A stretch of DNA of 64,000 bases from Streptomyces sp. CCM_MD2014 (GTDB lineage: Bacteria; Actinomycetota; Actinomycetes; Streptomycetales; Streptomycetaceae). How positions within the stretch are numbered: position 1 is the first letter of the stretch; the number at the start of each line of letters is the position of its first letter. Both the position numbers and the translations under genes were made by a program. A model generated the notes under the pieces. The model saw only the letters and a list, made by a program, of their open reading frames with translations. It made no database searches and had not been told where the DNA came from. This document shows positions 1 through 8,785 of the stretch, in pieces. Location: the NCBI RefSeq assembly GCF_000772045.1, contig NZ_CP009754.1:3224001-3288000 (forward strand). The letters are read 5' to 3'.

Positions 1-2344
1 CGGGGAAGTCCGGCTTCCCCGACTCGGTGGACCCACCGCCGTCCGGCGGTGGTTCCGTGGACGGGCTGTTCGACGGCGACTGCGTCGGCGACTCGGGCGG
101 TTCCTCGGTCGTCGGGTCGTTCGACGGGGGTGCCTCGCTCGTCGGGTCGTCGGACGGGGGCGGTGCCTCGCTCGTCTCCTCCCGGGACGGCGACTGGCTC
201 GGCGACTCGGAGGTGGTCACCGACTTGCTGGGCTTCACCGCGGCGCCCTGCTTGGTCTCCAGGTCGAACTTGGTGACCTTCTCCATGACGCCGAAGGTGT
301 ACGCGGCCCAGATCTCCGCCGGGGGGCCACCGCCGTTGACGCGGTAGTCGACGCCGGCTGCCTTGTACATCGGGACCTGCGGGTGCGGCGGCTTGTCGTC
401 CTCGCCGAACAGGCCGACCGAGGTGACCAGGTTGGGGGTGAAGCCGGTGAACCAGGCCGACTTGTTGTTGTCGGACGTACCGGTCTTGCCGGCCACCTGC
501 TGGCCGTCCCGCAGCGGGTTCTCCCGTACGGACGTCTTGGCCGTACCGTCGTCGACCACGCCGGTCAGCACGGAGGTCACCGTGTCGGCGGCCTCCCGGC
601 TGATGACCCGCTCGCCGATGGGGTCGGGCATCTCGATGTTGCGGTCCTTGTGCTCGACCGACTTCACGATCGCCGGGGTGACCTTCTTGCCGTGGTTGTC
701 GAAGGTGGCGTAGACGCCGGCCATCTCCAGGGGGCTGGCGCCCATACTGCCCAGGGTCTGCGCGGGCACGGCCTGCTCGCCCTCGGTGTCCATGCCGAGT
801 TCGCCCGCGACCTTCATGACCTCGGTCATCCCGACGTCGACGCCCATCTGCGCGAAGACGGAGTTGACCGACTTGTTCATCGCCTCCTGGACGTCGATCT
901 CGCCGTAGTCCCTGTCGTCCTCGTTGGGCGGCGCGAAGCCGACCTCCTGGTCGCCGTCCATCACGGGGCGCTCGCTGTCGCCGTCGTACATGGTGTTGGC
1001 CGTGATCGGCACGCCGTCCTGGGTCTCGGCGTCCTGGTCCACGGCGGCGGCGAGGATCACGGGCTTGAAGGTGGAGGCGGGCTGGTAGTCGTCGCGGGTG
1101 GCGTTGTTGGTGAAGTGCTTCAGGTAGTTCACCCCGCCGTACATCGCCACGACGGAACCCGTCTTCGGGTCGACGGAGACGGCGCCGGCCTGCACGTCGG
1201 CGTCGACCTTGCGCTTGTCCGGGTCCAGCTTGCTGGTGAGCTTCTCCTTGACCGCATCCTCCAGCGCGGCCTGCTTCTTCTTGTCGATGTTGAGGGTGAC
1301 GGTGTACCCGCCGAGGTCCACCAGGGCCTTGGCCTGCTCCATGTCCTCGGCGGCGCCCTGGGCGACGAGCTGCTTCTTGAGCGCGAAGTTGGCCGCGTCC
1401 ACCAGGTATCCGGTCTGGCCGTCCATCCCGGCGGCGGCCTTGGGCTCCTTGGGCGTCGGGAACTTCATGCCCTGCCGGTCGCCCGCGTTCAGCCACTTCT
1501 GCTCGACCATGTTGTCCAGGACGTAGTTCCAGCGCTCCTGGACGAGCTTCTTGCCGGTCTCGCTCGCGATCGCCCAGTCGTACTGGTTCGGCGCCTGGAG
1601 CAGGGCCGCGAGGTACGCGCCCTGTTCGACCGTCAGGTCCTCGGCGTCGACGCGGTAGTAGGCCTGGGCGGCGGCCTGGATGCCGTAGGCGCCGCGGCCG
1701 TAGTAGCTGGTGTTGATGTAGCCGGCGAGGATGTAGTCCTTGGACTTCTCCCGGTCCAGCTTCAGAGAGATGACCAGTTCCTTCAGCTTGCGCGAGACCG
1801 TCTGTTCCTGGGACAGGTAGTAGTTCTTGACGTACTGCTGGGTGATCGTCGAACCGCCCTGCGCGCCCTTGCCGGAGAGGGTGTTGAGCACACCGCGCGC
1901 GGTGCCCTTCAGGTCGACGCCCGCGTCCTTGTAGAAGGTCTTGTTCTCGGCGGCGACGAAGGTGCGCTGGACGTCCTTGGGGATCTTGGCGAGGTCGACG
2001 ATCTCCCGGTTGCGCTCGCCGGTGCGGGCCATGATGCTGCCGTCGCTGTACTTGTAGACGTTGCTCTGCAGCTCGGCCTCGGGGTTGCCCTCGGGGATGT
2101 CGATCATCATGTACAGCACGATGAAGGCGCCCATGCCGAGCAGGCAGAGGCCGAAGAAGGTGCCCAGGATCTTCTTCCAGGTGAACAGCCGGCGTATGCG
2201 GCTCTTGCCGCCCGCGGCACCGCCCGCAGCCCTGGCCGCGCCCGACGAACGGCGGCGTTTCGGCGCCGCGCGGCGTCCACCGCGCTGTCGCGCTCTTCTC
2301 TCTTCCGCTCGCCCCATGGGTTCGATCCGCTCCGCTTCGGTCAT
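1..2344 (-). CDS. Class A penicillin-binding protein (transglycosylase/transpeptidase), C-terminus cut by window edge
   Basis: Bifunctional peptidoglycan synthase. From the ATG at 2344 the protein has a basic cytoplasmic N-terminus (about 50 residues, Arg/Ala rich), one membrane segment (FFGLCLLGMGAFIVLYMM), then a GT51 glycosyltransferase domain with the catalytic stretch AAENKTFYKDAGVD and the GGSTITQQ motif. The transpeptidase domain follows with STFK (bases about 1061-1072, catalytic Ser), SVN and KTGTS motifs. After the transpeptidase comes a low-complexity Ser/Pro/Glu/Thr tail (SPSQSPSREETSEAPPPSDD-like), encoded by imperfect GACGGGGG-type repeats at about 60-200, which continues off the left edge. 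Streptomyces class A PBPs often carry such disordered extracellular tails. It is divergent from the SPFH gene. Family assignment is firm; the exact paralogue is not determined. Confidence 0.95.
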   Translation of the reverse strand, partial: MTEAERIEPMGRAEERRARQRGGRRAAPKRRRSSGAARAAGGAAGGKSRIRRLFTWKKILGTFFGLCLLGMGAFIVLYMMIDIPEGNPEAELQSNVYKYSDGSIMARTGERNREIVDLAKIPKDVQRTFVAAENKTFYKDAGVDLKGTARGVLNTLSGKGAQGGSTITQQYVKNYYLSQEQTVSRKLKELVISLKLDREKSKDYILAGYINTSYYGRGAYGIQAAAQAYYRVDAEDLTVEQGAYLAALLQAPNQYDWAIASETGKKLVQERWNYVLDNMVEQKWLNAGDRQGMKFPTPKEPKAAAGMDGQTGYLVDAANFALKKQLVAQGAAEDMEQAKALVDLGGYTVTLNIDKKKQAALEDAVKEKLTSKLDPDKRKVDADVQAGAVSVDPKTGSVVAMYGGVNYLKHFTNNATRDDYQPASTFKPVILAAAVDQDAETQDGVPITANTMYDGDSERPVMDGDQEVGFAPPNEDDRDYGEIDVQEAMNKSVNSVFAQMGVDVGMTEVMKVAGELGMDTEGEQAVPAQTLGSMGASPLEMAGVYATFDNHGKKVTPAIVKSVEHKDRNIEMPDPIGERVISREAADTVTSVLTGVVDDGTAKTSVRENPLRDGQQVAGKTGTSDNNKSAWFTGFTPNLVTSVGLFGEDDKPPHPQVPMYKAAGVDYRVNGGGPPAEIWAAYTFGVMEKVTKFDLETKQGAAVKPSKSVTTSESPSQSPSREETSEAPPPSDDPTSEAPPSNDPTTEEPPESPTQSPSNSPSTEPPPDGGGSTESGKPDFP

Positions 2345-2521
2345 CTGTGGGCACGTCTCGCTCACGTGTCACACAGGTTCGTCGCTCAGGTCAGCTCAGA
2401 AAGCTAACACCGGGAGATATGACAAAGGGCAACCGATCCAGCCTTGTACGGACGTGAGAATCAGCACCCGCTCCACAGGAACCGACGTACGAGAGGGGTT
2501 CAGGGTTGTGATGGGCGGGTA

Positions 2522-2535
2522 AAGTGATATCACTT
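2522..2535. promoter_or_regulatory. Perfect 14-bp palindrome upstream of SPFH gene
   Basis: AAGTGATATCACTT reads the same on both strands and lies about 41 bp before the SPFH start, in the divergent region shared with the PBP gene. Its position suits an operator or a promoter-proximal regulator site. Which protein binds is unknown. Confidence 0.45.
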
Positions 2536-2576
2536 AGTGAGCAGAGTGAGTGCAACGAAAGAACGGGGGACCACCC

Positions 2577-3515
2577 ATGTCCACGCACGATGCCCCGCAG
2601 GTCACCGCCGATGTGCCCGAGATGCCGGCACCGCGTGTCCGCGAGAACCAGGCCCACAGCATCGGCGGCGGGTTCGCGCTGCTGCTCGGGCTGGTCGGAC
2701 TGCTCGTCGGCGCCGGTCTGATCGCGACCGCCACGGCGGTCGACGCGACCGGTGCGAAGGCCGCGCTGATCATCGGGGGCGTTCTGATCGCCCTGGCGGC
2801 CTTCCTCGCGATGTGCGGACTGAACATGGTGGCGCCGGGCGAGGCCCGTGTGGTCCAGCTCTTCGGGCGGTACCGGGGGACGATCCGGCAGGACGGTCTG
2901 CGCTGGGTCAACCCCTTCACCTCCCGCACCAAGATCTCGACGCGCGTGCGCAACCACGAGACGGCCGTCCTGAAGGTCAACGACGCCTACGGCAACCCGA
3001 TCGAGCTGGCGGCGGTCGTGGTGTGGCGGGTGGAGGACACCGCGCAGGCCACCTTCGAGGTGGACGACTACGTCGAGTTCGTCTCCACCCAGACCGAGGC
3101 GGCCGTGCGGCACATCGCCATCGAGTACCCGTACGACGCCCACGACGAGGACGGCCTCTCCCTGCGCGGCAACGCCGAGGAGATCACCGAGAAGCTCGCC
3201 GTCGAGCTGCACGCGCGCGTGGAGGCGGCCGGCGTGCAGATCATCGAGTCCCGCTTCACGCACCTCGCGTACGCGCCGGAGATCGCCTCGGCGATGCTCC
3301 AGCGGCAGCAGGCCGGTGCGGTGGTCGCGGCGCGGCGGCAGATCGTGGACGGCGCGGTCGGCATGGTCGAGGCGGCGCTCGCCCGGATCAGCGAGCAGGA
3401 CATCGTGGAGCTGGACGACGAACGCAAGGCGGCGATGGTCTCCAACCTGATGGTCGTGCTCTGCGGGGACCGCGCCGCCCAGCCGGTCCTGAACACGGGG
3501 ACCCTCTACCAGTGA
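2577..3515 (+). CDS. SPFH/Band 7 domain membrane protein
   Basis: 312 residues. After a short polar N-terminus there are two membrane segments (about residues 27-50 and 60-80, e.g. [17 protein letters not shown]), then a band 7 domain beginning near [20 protein letters not shown] and running through the [20 protein letters not shown] region into a helical coiled part rich in Ala/Glu/Arg (residues about 190-290). SPFH proteins form large membrane microdomain scaffolds; the client here is unknown. I chose the ATG at 2577, preceded by GGGGGA, over an in-frame GTG nine codons earlier without a good ribosome site. The stop overlaps the GTG start of the next gene (GTGA), so the two are probably translated together. 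Confidence 0.88.
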   Translation: MSTHDAPQVTADVPEMPAPRVRENQAHSIGGGFALLLGLVGLLVGAGLIATATAVDATGAKAALIIGGVLIALAAFLAMCGLNMVAPGEARVVQLFGRYRGTIRQDGLRWVNPFTSRTKISTRVRNHETAVLKVNDAYGNPIELAAVVVWRVEDTAQATFEVDDYVEFVSTQTEAAVRHIAIEYPYDAHDEDGLSLRGNAEEITEKLAVELHARVEAAGVQIIESRFTHLAYAPEIASAMLQRQQAGAVVAARRQIVDGAVGMVEAALARISEQDIVELDDERKAAMVSNLMVVLCGDRAAQPVLNTGTLYQ

Positions 3516-3790
3516 CGACCCCGTCCGAGGATTCCGAGGCGCCCCGGGGCACGGCTCCGAAGCGCCGGCCGCAGCAGCGCAAGCAGGTGCTGCTGCGGCT
3601 GGACCCGCAGGTGTACGAGGCGCTGGCCCGCTGGGCGGGCGACGAACTGCGCTCGGCCAACGCCCAGATCGAGTTCCTGCTCCGCAGGGCGCTGGCGGAG
3701 GCCGGCCGGCTGCCCGGCGACACCGGACCGCTGCCGCGCCGGGGCCGCCCGCCGAAGGGCGGCGGCCCGGGGGCCGCGGCACCTTCCTGA
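3512..3790 (+). CDS. Small Arc-type ribbon-helix-helix protein
   Basis: 92 residues, GTG start overlapping the SPFH stop by 4 bases. The centre reads KQVLLRLDPQVYEALARWAG followed by a second helix (ANAQIEFLLRRALAEAGR), the strand-helix-helix layout of Arc/MetJ DNA-binding proteins; both flanks are Pro/Arg/Gly-rich and probably disordered. Such proteins act as dimeric repressors or antitoxins. No toxin gene is adjacent, so coupling with the SPFH membrane protein is the only context. DNA binding is inferred from fold only. Confidence 0.8.
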   Translation: MTTPSEDSEAPRGTAPKRRPQQRKQVLLRLDPQVYEALARWAGDELRSANAQIEFLLRRALAEAGRLPGDTGPLPRRGRPPKGGGPGAAAPS

Positions 3791-3820
3791 CCGTACGGCA
3801 CGGGGCCGGCATCGGTCGTG

Positions 3821-3953
3821 GCGGAACACCGTCGGCGCCGGACGCGGCCTCCGTCGCAGCCGAACACCGTCGGGGGCCCCGCCTCCGTCGCAGCCGAACA
3901 CCCTGCGGCGCCGGGCGCCGTCGCAGCCGAACACCCTGCGGCGCCGGGCGCCG
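3821..3953. repeat. Degenerate 33-34 bp tandem repeat
   Basis: The 16-mer GTCGCAGCCGAACACC occurs at 3853, 3887 and 3920 (spacing 34 and 33), and partial copies (GGAACACCGTCGGCGCCG) start at 3822 and near 3967. The last two units are nearly identical, sharing the block AACACC-CTGCGGCGCCGGGCGCC. It fills the gap between the ribbon-helix-helix gene and padR and does not stay in one reading frame. Confidence 0.8.
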
Positions 3954-4039
3954 CCCGCGCCGTAGCGGAACCGTGACAATCGGCCCCGACCTGGGCTCCC
4001 GCACCCCGCCCGCACCCGCCGCCACGACCTCTGCACCGT

Positions 4040-4061
4040 GCGTATACATAGGGCGTATACA
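4040..4061. promoter_or_regulatory. Direct repeat of palindromic GTATAC, candidate PadR operator/promoter
   Basis: GCGTATACA occurs at 4040-4048 and again at 4053-4061, 13 bp apart, ending about 20 bp before the padR start. Each copy contains the self-complementary GTATAC. PadR regulators usually autoregulate from sites over their own promoter, so this is the best candidate operator. Confidence 0.5.
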
Positions 4062-4081
4062 CCGTGTGTAGAGTGCTCCGC

Positions 4082-4606
4082 ATGTCCATCGGTCACACCC
4101 TCCTGGGACTCCTGGAGTCCGGGCCGCGCCACGGTTACGACCTCAAGCGCGCCTTCGACGAGAAGTTCGGTCACGACCGGCCGCTGCACTACGGTCAGGT
4201 CTACTCGACGATGTCCCGCCTGCTGAAGAACGGCCTCGTCGTGGTCGACGGCATCGAGGCGGGCGGCGGTCCCGAGCGCAAGCGGTACGCGATCACCGAC
4301 GACGGGATCACCGACGTACAGCGGTGGCTCGCCACGCCGGAGAAGCCCGAGCCGTATCTCCAGTCGACGCTGTACACCAAGGTCGTCCTCGCGCTGCTCA
4401 CCCACCGGGACGCCGCCGACATCCTCGACACCCAGCGCTCGGAGCACCTGCGCAGCATGCGCATCCTGACGGACCGCAAGCGCAAGGGCGACCTCGCGGA
4501 CCAGCTCATCTGCGACCACGCCCTCTTCCACCTCGAGGCCGACCTGCGCTGGCTGGAACTGACCGCCGCGCGCCTCGACAAGCTCCGTGAGGCGGTAACC
4601 CGATGA
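4082..4606 (+). CDS. PadR family transcriptional regulator
   Basis: 174 residues from the ATG at 4082 (MSIGHTLLGLLESGPRHGYDLKRAF). The N-terminal winged helix is typical: HGYDLKRAFDEKFG, then YGQVYSTMSRLLKNGLV and a wing with ERKRYAITDDG. A C-terminal helical dimerisation part (residues about 95-174) follows. PadR proteins repress linked exporters and are released by small ligands. It is the first gene of an operon with the ABC ATPase, whose ATG overlaps this stop (ATGA), so it most likely controls that transporter. An in-frame GTG at 4064 is a weaker start. Confidence 0.93.
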   Translation: MSIGHTLLGLLESGPRHGYDLKRAFDEKFGHDRPLHYGQVYSTMSRLLKNGLVVVDGIEAGGGPERKRYAITDDGITDVQRWLATPEKPEPYLQSTLYTKVVLALLTHRDAADILDTQRSEHLRSMRILTDRKRKGDLADQLICDHALFHLEADLRWLELTAARLDKLREAVTR

Positions 4607-5292
4607 CTCCCCCCGCAGGCTCCCTGCTCTCGGCGGACCAGCTCCGCAAGGCCTACGGCCCCACCCTCGCCCTCGACGGCGCCGAGTTCTCCATCCACCC
4701 CGGCGAGGTCGTCGCCGTCATGGGCCCCTCCGGGTCCGGCAAGTCGACGCTGCTGCACTGCCTCGCCGGCATCGTGACGCCCGACTCGGGGACGATCACG
4801 TACAACGGGCGCGAGCTGTCCGCCATGTCCGACGCCCAGCGCAGTGCGCTGCGCCGCTCGGACTTCGGGTTCGTCTTCCAGTTCGGCCAGCTGGTGCCGG
4901 AGCTGACGTGCGTCGAGAACGTCGCCCTGCCGCTGCGGCTGAACGGCACGTCCCGCAAGGAGGCCGAGCGGGCCGCGCTGACCTGGATGGAGCGGCTGGA
5001 GGTCGATGACCTCAGAAAGAAGCGGCCCGGCGAGGTCTCCGGCGGCCAGGGACAGCGGGTCGCGGTGGCGCGGTCGCTGGTCACCAACCCGCGGGTCCTC
5101 TTCGCGGACGAGCCGACCGGCGCGCTGGACTCCCTGAACGGGGAGCGCGTGATGGAGCTGCTCACGGACGCCGCCCGTTCCACCAACGCCGCGGTCGTCC
5201 TGGTCACGCACGAGGCACGGGTGGCCGCCTACTCCGACCGCGAGATCGTCGTACGGGACGGCAAGTCCCGGGACATGGAGCGGGTCGTATGA
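4603..5292 (+). CDS. ABC transporter ATP-binding protein, MacB/LolD type
   Basis: 229 residues. Walker A GPSGSGKST (about residues 43-51), Q-loop near FVFQFGQLVPELT, signature VSGGQGQRVAVARSL, Walker B VLFADEPTGALDS and the switch histidine in LVTHEARV are all present. The length and the FGFVFQ-L-PELT pattern fit the MacB/LolD group, which pairs with FtsX-fold permeases; these usually do mechanotransmission, lipoprotein or antimicrobial peptide work rather than classical transport. It overlaps padR upstream and the permease downstream by ATGA junctions, so the three are one translational unit. Confidence 0.94.
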   Translation: MTPPAGSLLSADQLRKAYGPTLALDGAEFSIHPGEVVAVMGPSGSGKSTLLHCLAGIVTPDSGTITYNGRELSAMSDAQRSALRRSDFGFVFQFGQLVPELTCVENVALPLRLNGTSRKEAERAALTWMERLEVDDLRKKRPGEVSGGQGQRVAVARSLVTNPRVLFADEPTGALDSLNGERVMELLTDAARSTNAAVVLVTHEARVAAYSDREIVVRDGKSRDMERVV

Positions 5293-7631
5293 GCGTGCGT
5301 CAGTGGGCCGCGGACCTGATGCTGGGCGTCCGCTTCGCCTTCACCGGTGGCCGGGAGGGCTGGACGCGGGCCGTGCTGACGGCCGTCGGCGTCGGGCTCG
5401 GCGTGGCGCTGCTGCTGCTGACGACGGCGATCCCGAACGCGCTCACCGTCCGGCACGAGCGGGAGGCGGCGCGCTCCGACATCACGTTCGCCCTCGAGCC
5501 GATGCCGAAGGCGAACGACACGCTGGTGATCGCCGACACCGACAACAGCTTCCGCGACCAGGACGTCCGGGGCCGCGCCCTGGAGCCGGAGGGTCCGCGG
5601 GCGCCGCTGCCGCCCGGGGTGGAGAAGTTCCCGGCGGTGGGCGAGATGGTGGTCTCCCCCGCCCTGAAGGAGCTGCTGGAGTCGGACTCCGGCGCGCTGC
5701 TGCGCGAGCGCCTGCCGGACCGGATCGTCGGCACCATCGCGGAGGAGGGGCTGATCGGCTCGGCCGAACTCGCCTACTACCGGGGCGCGGAAGGGCTCGC
5801 CGAGCAGATCACTTCGGGCCGGATCGAGCGCATCGACCGGTTCGGCGACCCGGAGCCCGGGGAGGAGAAGTCCGACCCGGTGCTGCTCCTGCTGATCCTC
5901 GTCGTCTTCGTGGTGCTGCTGATGCCGGTCGCGGTGTTCATCGCCGCCGCCGTGCGGTTCGGCGGCGAGCGGCGGGACCGGCGGCTCGCGGCGCTGCGTC
6001 TGGTGGGCTCCGACAGCCGCATGACCCGGCGCATCGCCGCCGGCGAGGCCATGGCCGGCGCGTTCCTCGGGCTGCTCTTCGGCGCCGGGTTCTTCATGGT
6101 CGGACGGCAACTCGCGGGCAGTGCCGAGGTGTTCCGCATCAGCGTGTTCCCCAGCTATCTCAACCCCTCGCCGCTGCTGGCTCTGCTGGTCGCGGTGGCG
6201 GTGCCGGCCGCGGCGGTGCTGGTGACGCTGTTCGCGCTGCGCGGGGTGGTCATCGAGCCGCTCGGCGTGGTGCGTGCCGGGCGCCCGGCCCGGCGCCGGC
6301 TGTGGTGGCGGCTGCTGCTGCCGCTGGCCGGACTGGCGATGCTCTACCCGATGATCGGCAACGGCCGGGACAACGGCGACTTCAACCAGTACCTGGTGAC
6401 CGGCGGTGTCGTCCTGCTCCTGGTGGGCGTGACCGCACTGCTGCCGTGGATCGTCGAGAGCGTCGTCGCCCGGCTCGGCTCCGGCGGCGTCGCCTGGCAA
6501 CTGGCCGTGCGCAGGCTGCAGCTGAGCAGCGGCACGGCGGCCCGCATGGTCAACGGCATCGCGGTGGCCGTGGCCGGGGCGATCGCGCTGCAGATGCTGT
6601 TCGCCGGCGTGGACGACGACTACACCAAGTCGACCGGGCAGGACGTCTCGCGGGCGCAGATGGAGGCGATCCTCCCGAGCGGGGTCCCCATGGACCAGGC
6701 GGCCGAGAAGTTCCGCGACACGAAGGGTGTGAAGGGGGTCTTCACCTTCTCCGAGGGCTGGCTGGGCGACCGCCGCCAGGACCCGGATCACGGTACGACG
6801 GTGACCGTGGGCGACTGCGCGTCGCTCCGGGAGATCGCCGGCCTGCCCTCGTGCGCCGACGGGGACGTGTTCGCCGTGCACGGCGCCCAGTGGGACGCCG
6901 GGGAGGACGTCGCGAAGCTGGTCACGCCGGGCCGGAAGCTCTACCTGGACCCGTCCTACGAGGGCGGCCCGAAGAGCCACGAGATCCCCTGGACGGTGCC
7001 GGAGGGCGTCAAGGCGGCGAAGCCGCGGACCGGTCTGCTGGCCGGGACCGACCGGGGCGGCGTCCTGATCACGCCGAAGGCGCTGCCGGACGCGCTCGCG
7101 CCGGCGCTGGACGGGCACGCCTACCTGCGGCTGGACGAGTCGGTGCCGGACGTGCACGACCTGGTACGGAACACCACGGCGGCCATCGACCCGCTGGCGA
7201 ACGCCATGACCTGGGCGGCAACGGAGCGCACCGACCGGTTCGACGCCATCCGCACCGGCCTGTTCGTGGGCGCGGCGTGTGTGCTGGCGCTGATCGGCGC
7301 CAGTCTGCTGGTCTCGCAGTTGGAGCAGTTGCGCGAGCGGAAGAAGCTGCTGTCGGCCCTGGTCGCCTTCGGCACCCGGCGCCGCACGCTCAGCCTCTCG
7401 GTGCTGTGGCAGACGGCGATTCCGATCGTGCTCGGGCTGCTGCTCTCCATGATCGTGGGCCTGACGCTCGGCACGGTGCTGCTGAAGATGACGGGCACCC
7501 CGGTCCGCGTCGACTGGGCCGGCGTTCTGTCCATGACCGGCATCGGCGCGGCGGTCGTCCTGGTGGTGACGCTGTGCAGCCTGCCGCCGCTGCTGCGGCT
7601 GATGCGGCCGGAGGGGCTGCGCACGGAGTAG
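5289..7631 (+). CDS. FtsX-like ABC permease (fused two-unit type)
   Basis: 780 residues. One N-terminal membrane segment (VLTAVGVGLGVALLLLTTAI), a large extracytoplasmic region, then membrane clusters at about residues 195-340 (VLLLLILVVFVVLLMPVAVFIAAAV, GAFLGLLFGAGFFMVG, LLALLVAVAVPAAAVLVTLFAL) and 340-450, a second extracytoplasmic domain (about 455-640, with a Cys pair in DCASLREIAGLPSCADGDV), and a last three-helix FtsX unit at the C-terminus. The cytoplasmic loop RRDRRLAALRLVGSDSRMTRRI is the usual coupling segment. Substrate is unknown. Partner ATPase is the overlapping upstream gene. Confidence 0.9.
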   Translation: MSVRQWAADLMLGVRFAFTGGREGWTRAVLTAVGVGLGVALLLLTTAIPNALTVRHEREAARSDITFALEPMPKANDTLVIADTDNSFRDQDVRGRALEPEGPRAPLPPGVEKFPAVGEMVVSPALKELLESDSGALLRERLPDRIVGTIAEEGLIGSAELAYYRGAEGLAEQITSGRIERIDRFGDPEPGEEKSDPVLLLLILVVFVVLLMPVAVFIAAAVRFGGERRDRRLAALRLVGSDSRMTRRIAAGEAMAGAFLGLLFGAGFFMVGRQLAGSAEVFRISVFPSYLNPSPLLALLVAVAVPAAAVLVTLFALRGVVIEPLGVVRAGRPARRRLWWRLLLPLAGLAMLYPMIGNGRDNGDFNQYLVTGGVVLLLVGVTALLPWIVESVVARLGSGGVAWQLAVRRLQLSSGTAARMVNGIAVAVAGAIALQMLFAGVDDDYTKSTGQDVSRAQMEAILPSGVPMDQAAEKFRDTKGVKGVFTFSEGWLGDRRQDPDHGTTVTVGDCASLREIAGLPSCADGDVFAVHGAQWDAGEDVAKLVTPGRKLYLDPSYEGGPKSHEIPWTVPEGVKAAKPRTGLLAGTDRGGVLITPKALPDALAPALDGHAYLRLDESVPDVHDLVRNTTAAIDPLANAMTWAATERTDRFDAIRTGLFVGAACVLALIGASLLVSQLEQLRERKKLLSALVAFGTRRRTLSLSVLWQTAIPIVLGLLLSMIVGLTLGTVLLKMTGTPVRVDWAGVLSMTGIGAAVVLVVTLCSLPPLLRLMRPEGLRTE

Positions 7632-7660
7632 CCACGCCGGTACGCCGCGACGGACCGAGC

Positions 7661-7696
7661 GACGGAGCGGCCGCCCCGCCGGGCGGCCGCTCCGTC
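7661..7696. terminator. Bidirectional terminator hairpin
   Basis: A perfect 15-bp stem pairs 7661-7675 (GACGGAGCGGCCGCC) with 7682-7696. It lies between the convergent ABC permease and oxyR genes, so it can end both transcripts. Confidence 0.85.
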
Positions 7697-7704
7697 GTGC
7701 ATGT

Positions 7705-7860
7705 CAGCCGTGCACCTCAGCCGTGCACCTCAGCCGTGGGCCTCGGGCGTGCACCTCAGCCGTGCGCCTCAGCCGTGCGCCTCAGCCGTGCGCCTCAGCC
7801 GTGCGCCTCGGGCGTGCACCTCCGTCGGGCCGCTGAGTCACGCGCCTCAGCCGTGCACCG
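7705..7860. repeat. 13-bp tandem repeat running into the 3' end of oxyR
   Basis: Nine consecutive 13-bp units of CAGCCGTGCACCT and close variants (CAGCCGTGCGCCT, CGGGCGTGCACCT) fill 7705-7821. Two diverged units span 7822-7847, and a last copy at 7848-7859 codes for the end of OxyR (its stop codon begins one base earlier). The period is not a multiple of three, so the array is not coding. Confidence 0.9.
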
Positions 7861-8785
7861 TCCGCACCGGCAGGTCGGCCATCGCCTCCCGCAGGGCCGC
7901 CGCCAGTTCCTCGTACTCCGCCGAGCGGGCCGCGCCCGTGCGCATGGCGAGGGCGACGCGGCGGGTGGGGGCCGGGTCGGCGAAGGAGGCGGTGAGGAGC
8001 TGGCTGGAACGGGAGGTCTCCACGCGGACGGCGGTGCGCGGCAGCAGCGTCACCCCGAGGCCGCCCGCCACCAGCTGCACCAGCGTCGACAGACCGGCGG
8101 CCGTGGTCGTGGCCGGGACGCCCGCGCGGCCCGCCTCCCGGCAGATGTCGAGCGCCTGGTCGCGCAGGCAGTGCCCCTCGTCGAGCAGCAGCAGCTTCAG
8201 CTCGCGCAGCACCGAGCGATCGAGGCCCTCCCGGCCGCCGAGCCGGTGGTCGAGCGGCGTGACCAGGACGAAGTCCTCGTCGAAGAGCGGGAGTTCGGTG
8301 ACGCCGGGGACGCCGAGCGGCACCGCGAGCAGCAGCAGGTCGAGCCGCCCGGTCGTCAGGCCCTCCAGGAGGCTCGCCGTCTGCTCCTCGTGGACCTGGA
8401 GGTCGAGGTCGGGGTAGCGCTCGTGGACCAGGCGCAGCACCGTGGGCAGCAGATACGGCGCCACGGTCGGGATGACGCCGAGCCGCAGCGCGCCGGTGAA
8501 GGGCGCCCGCACCGCCTCCGCCTCCTCCAACAGCGCGCCGACCTCCGCCAGTACCGCCTTGGTCCGCACCGCGAGCCGTTCACCGGCGGGCGAGAGCAGC
8601 ACCTTGCGCGTCGTACGCTCCAGCAGAGTGACACCCAGTGCCTCCTCCAGGGCGGAGACGGCTCCGGAGAGCGCCGGCTGGCTCATGCCGATCGCGGCGG
8701 CGGCGTCGCGGAAATGCAGGTGCTCGGCGACCGCGTCGAAAGCCCGCAGCTGGGCGAGGCTGGGCTGCCTCTTCTTCCCGGACAC
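7847..8785 (-). CDS. oxyR: LysR-type hydrogen peroxide regulator OxyR
   Basis: 312 residues from the GTG at 8785, which has the strong ribosome site GGAGGTGG (8793-8799). The winged helix is at residues about 5-65 (LAQLRAFDAVAEHLHFRDAA, MSQPALSGAVSALEEALG). The ligand domain holds the OxyR signature GHCLRDQALDIC, with the two redox cysteines nine residues apart as in E. coli Cys199/Cys208, so peroxide sensing by disulfide formation is well supported. It is divergent from ahpC-ahpD, its usual target, and its own promoter region is shared with ahpC. A longer in-frame start at 8887 would extend into the ahpC promoter and is rejected. Confidence 0.96.
   Translation of the reverse strand: MSGKKRQPSLAQLRAFDAVAEHLHFRDAAAAIGMSQPALSGAVSALEEALGVTLLERTTRKVLLSPAGERLAVRTKAVLAEVGALLEEAEAVRAPFTGALRLGVIPTVAPYLLPTVLRLVHERYPDLDLQVHEEQTASLLEGLTTGRLDLLLLAVPLGVPGVTELPLFDEDFVLVTPLDHRLGGREGLDRSVLRELKLLLLDEGHCLRDQALDICREAGRAGVPATTTAAGLSTLVQLVAGGLGVTLLPRTAVRVETSRSSQLLTASFADPAPTRRVALAMRTGAARSAEYEELAAALREAMADLPVRTVHG

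Noticed and set aside
383..2407. Plus-strand 674-residue open frame opposite the PBP gene
   Set aside because: It is the antisense shadow of the PBP coding frame, Val/Leu/Gly/Arg-rich without any domain, a usual effect of GC-rich third positions.
3821..3953. CRISPR array or attachment site
   Set aside because: Repeat edges are degenerate, intervening blocks are similar to one another, and no integrase or cas gene is present.
7705..7860. CRISPR array
   Set aside because: Units are 13 bp and directly adjacent, with no unique spacers.
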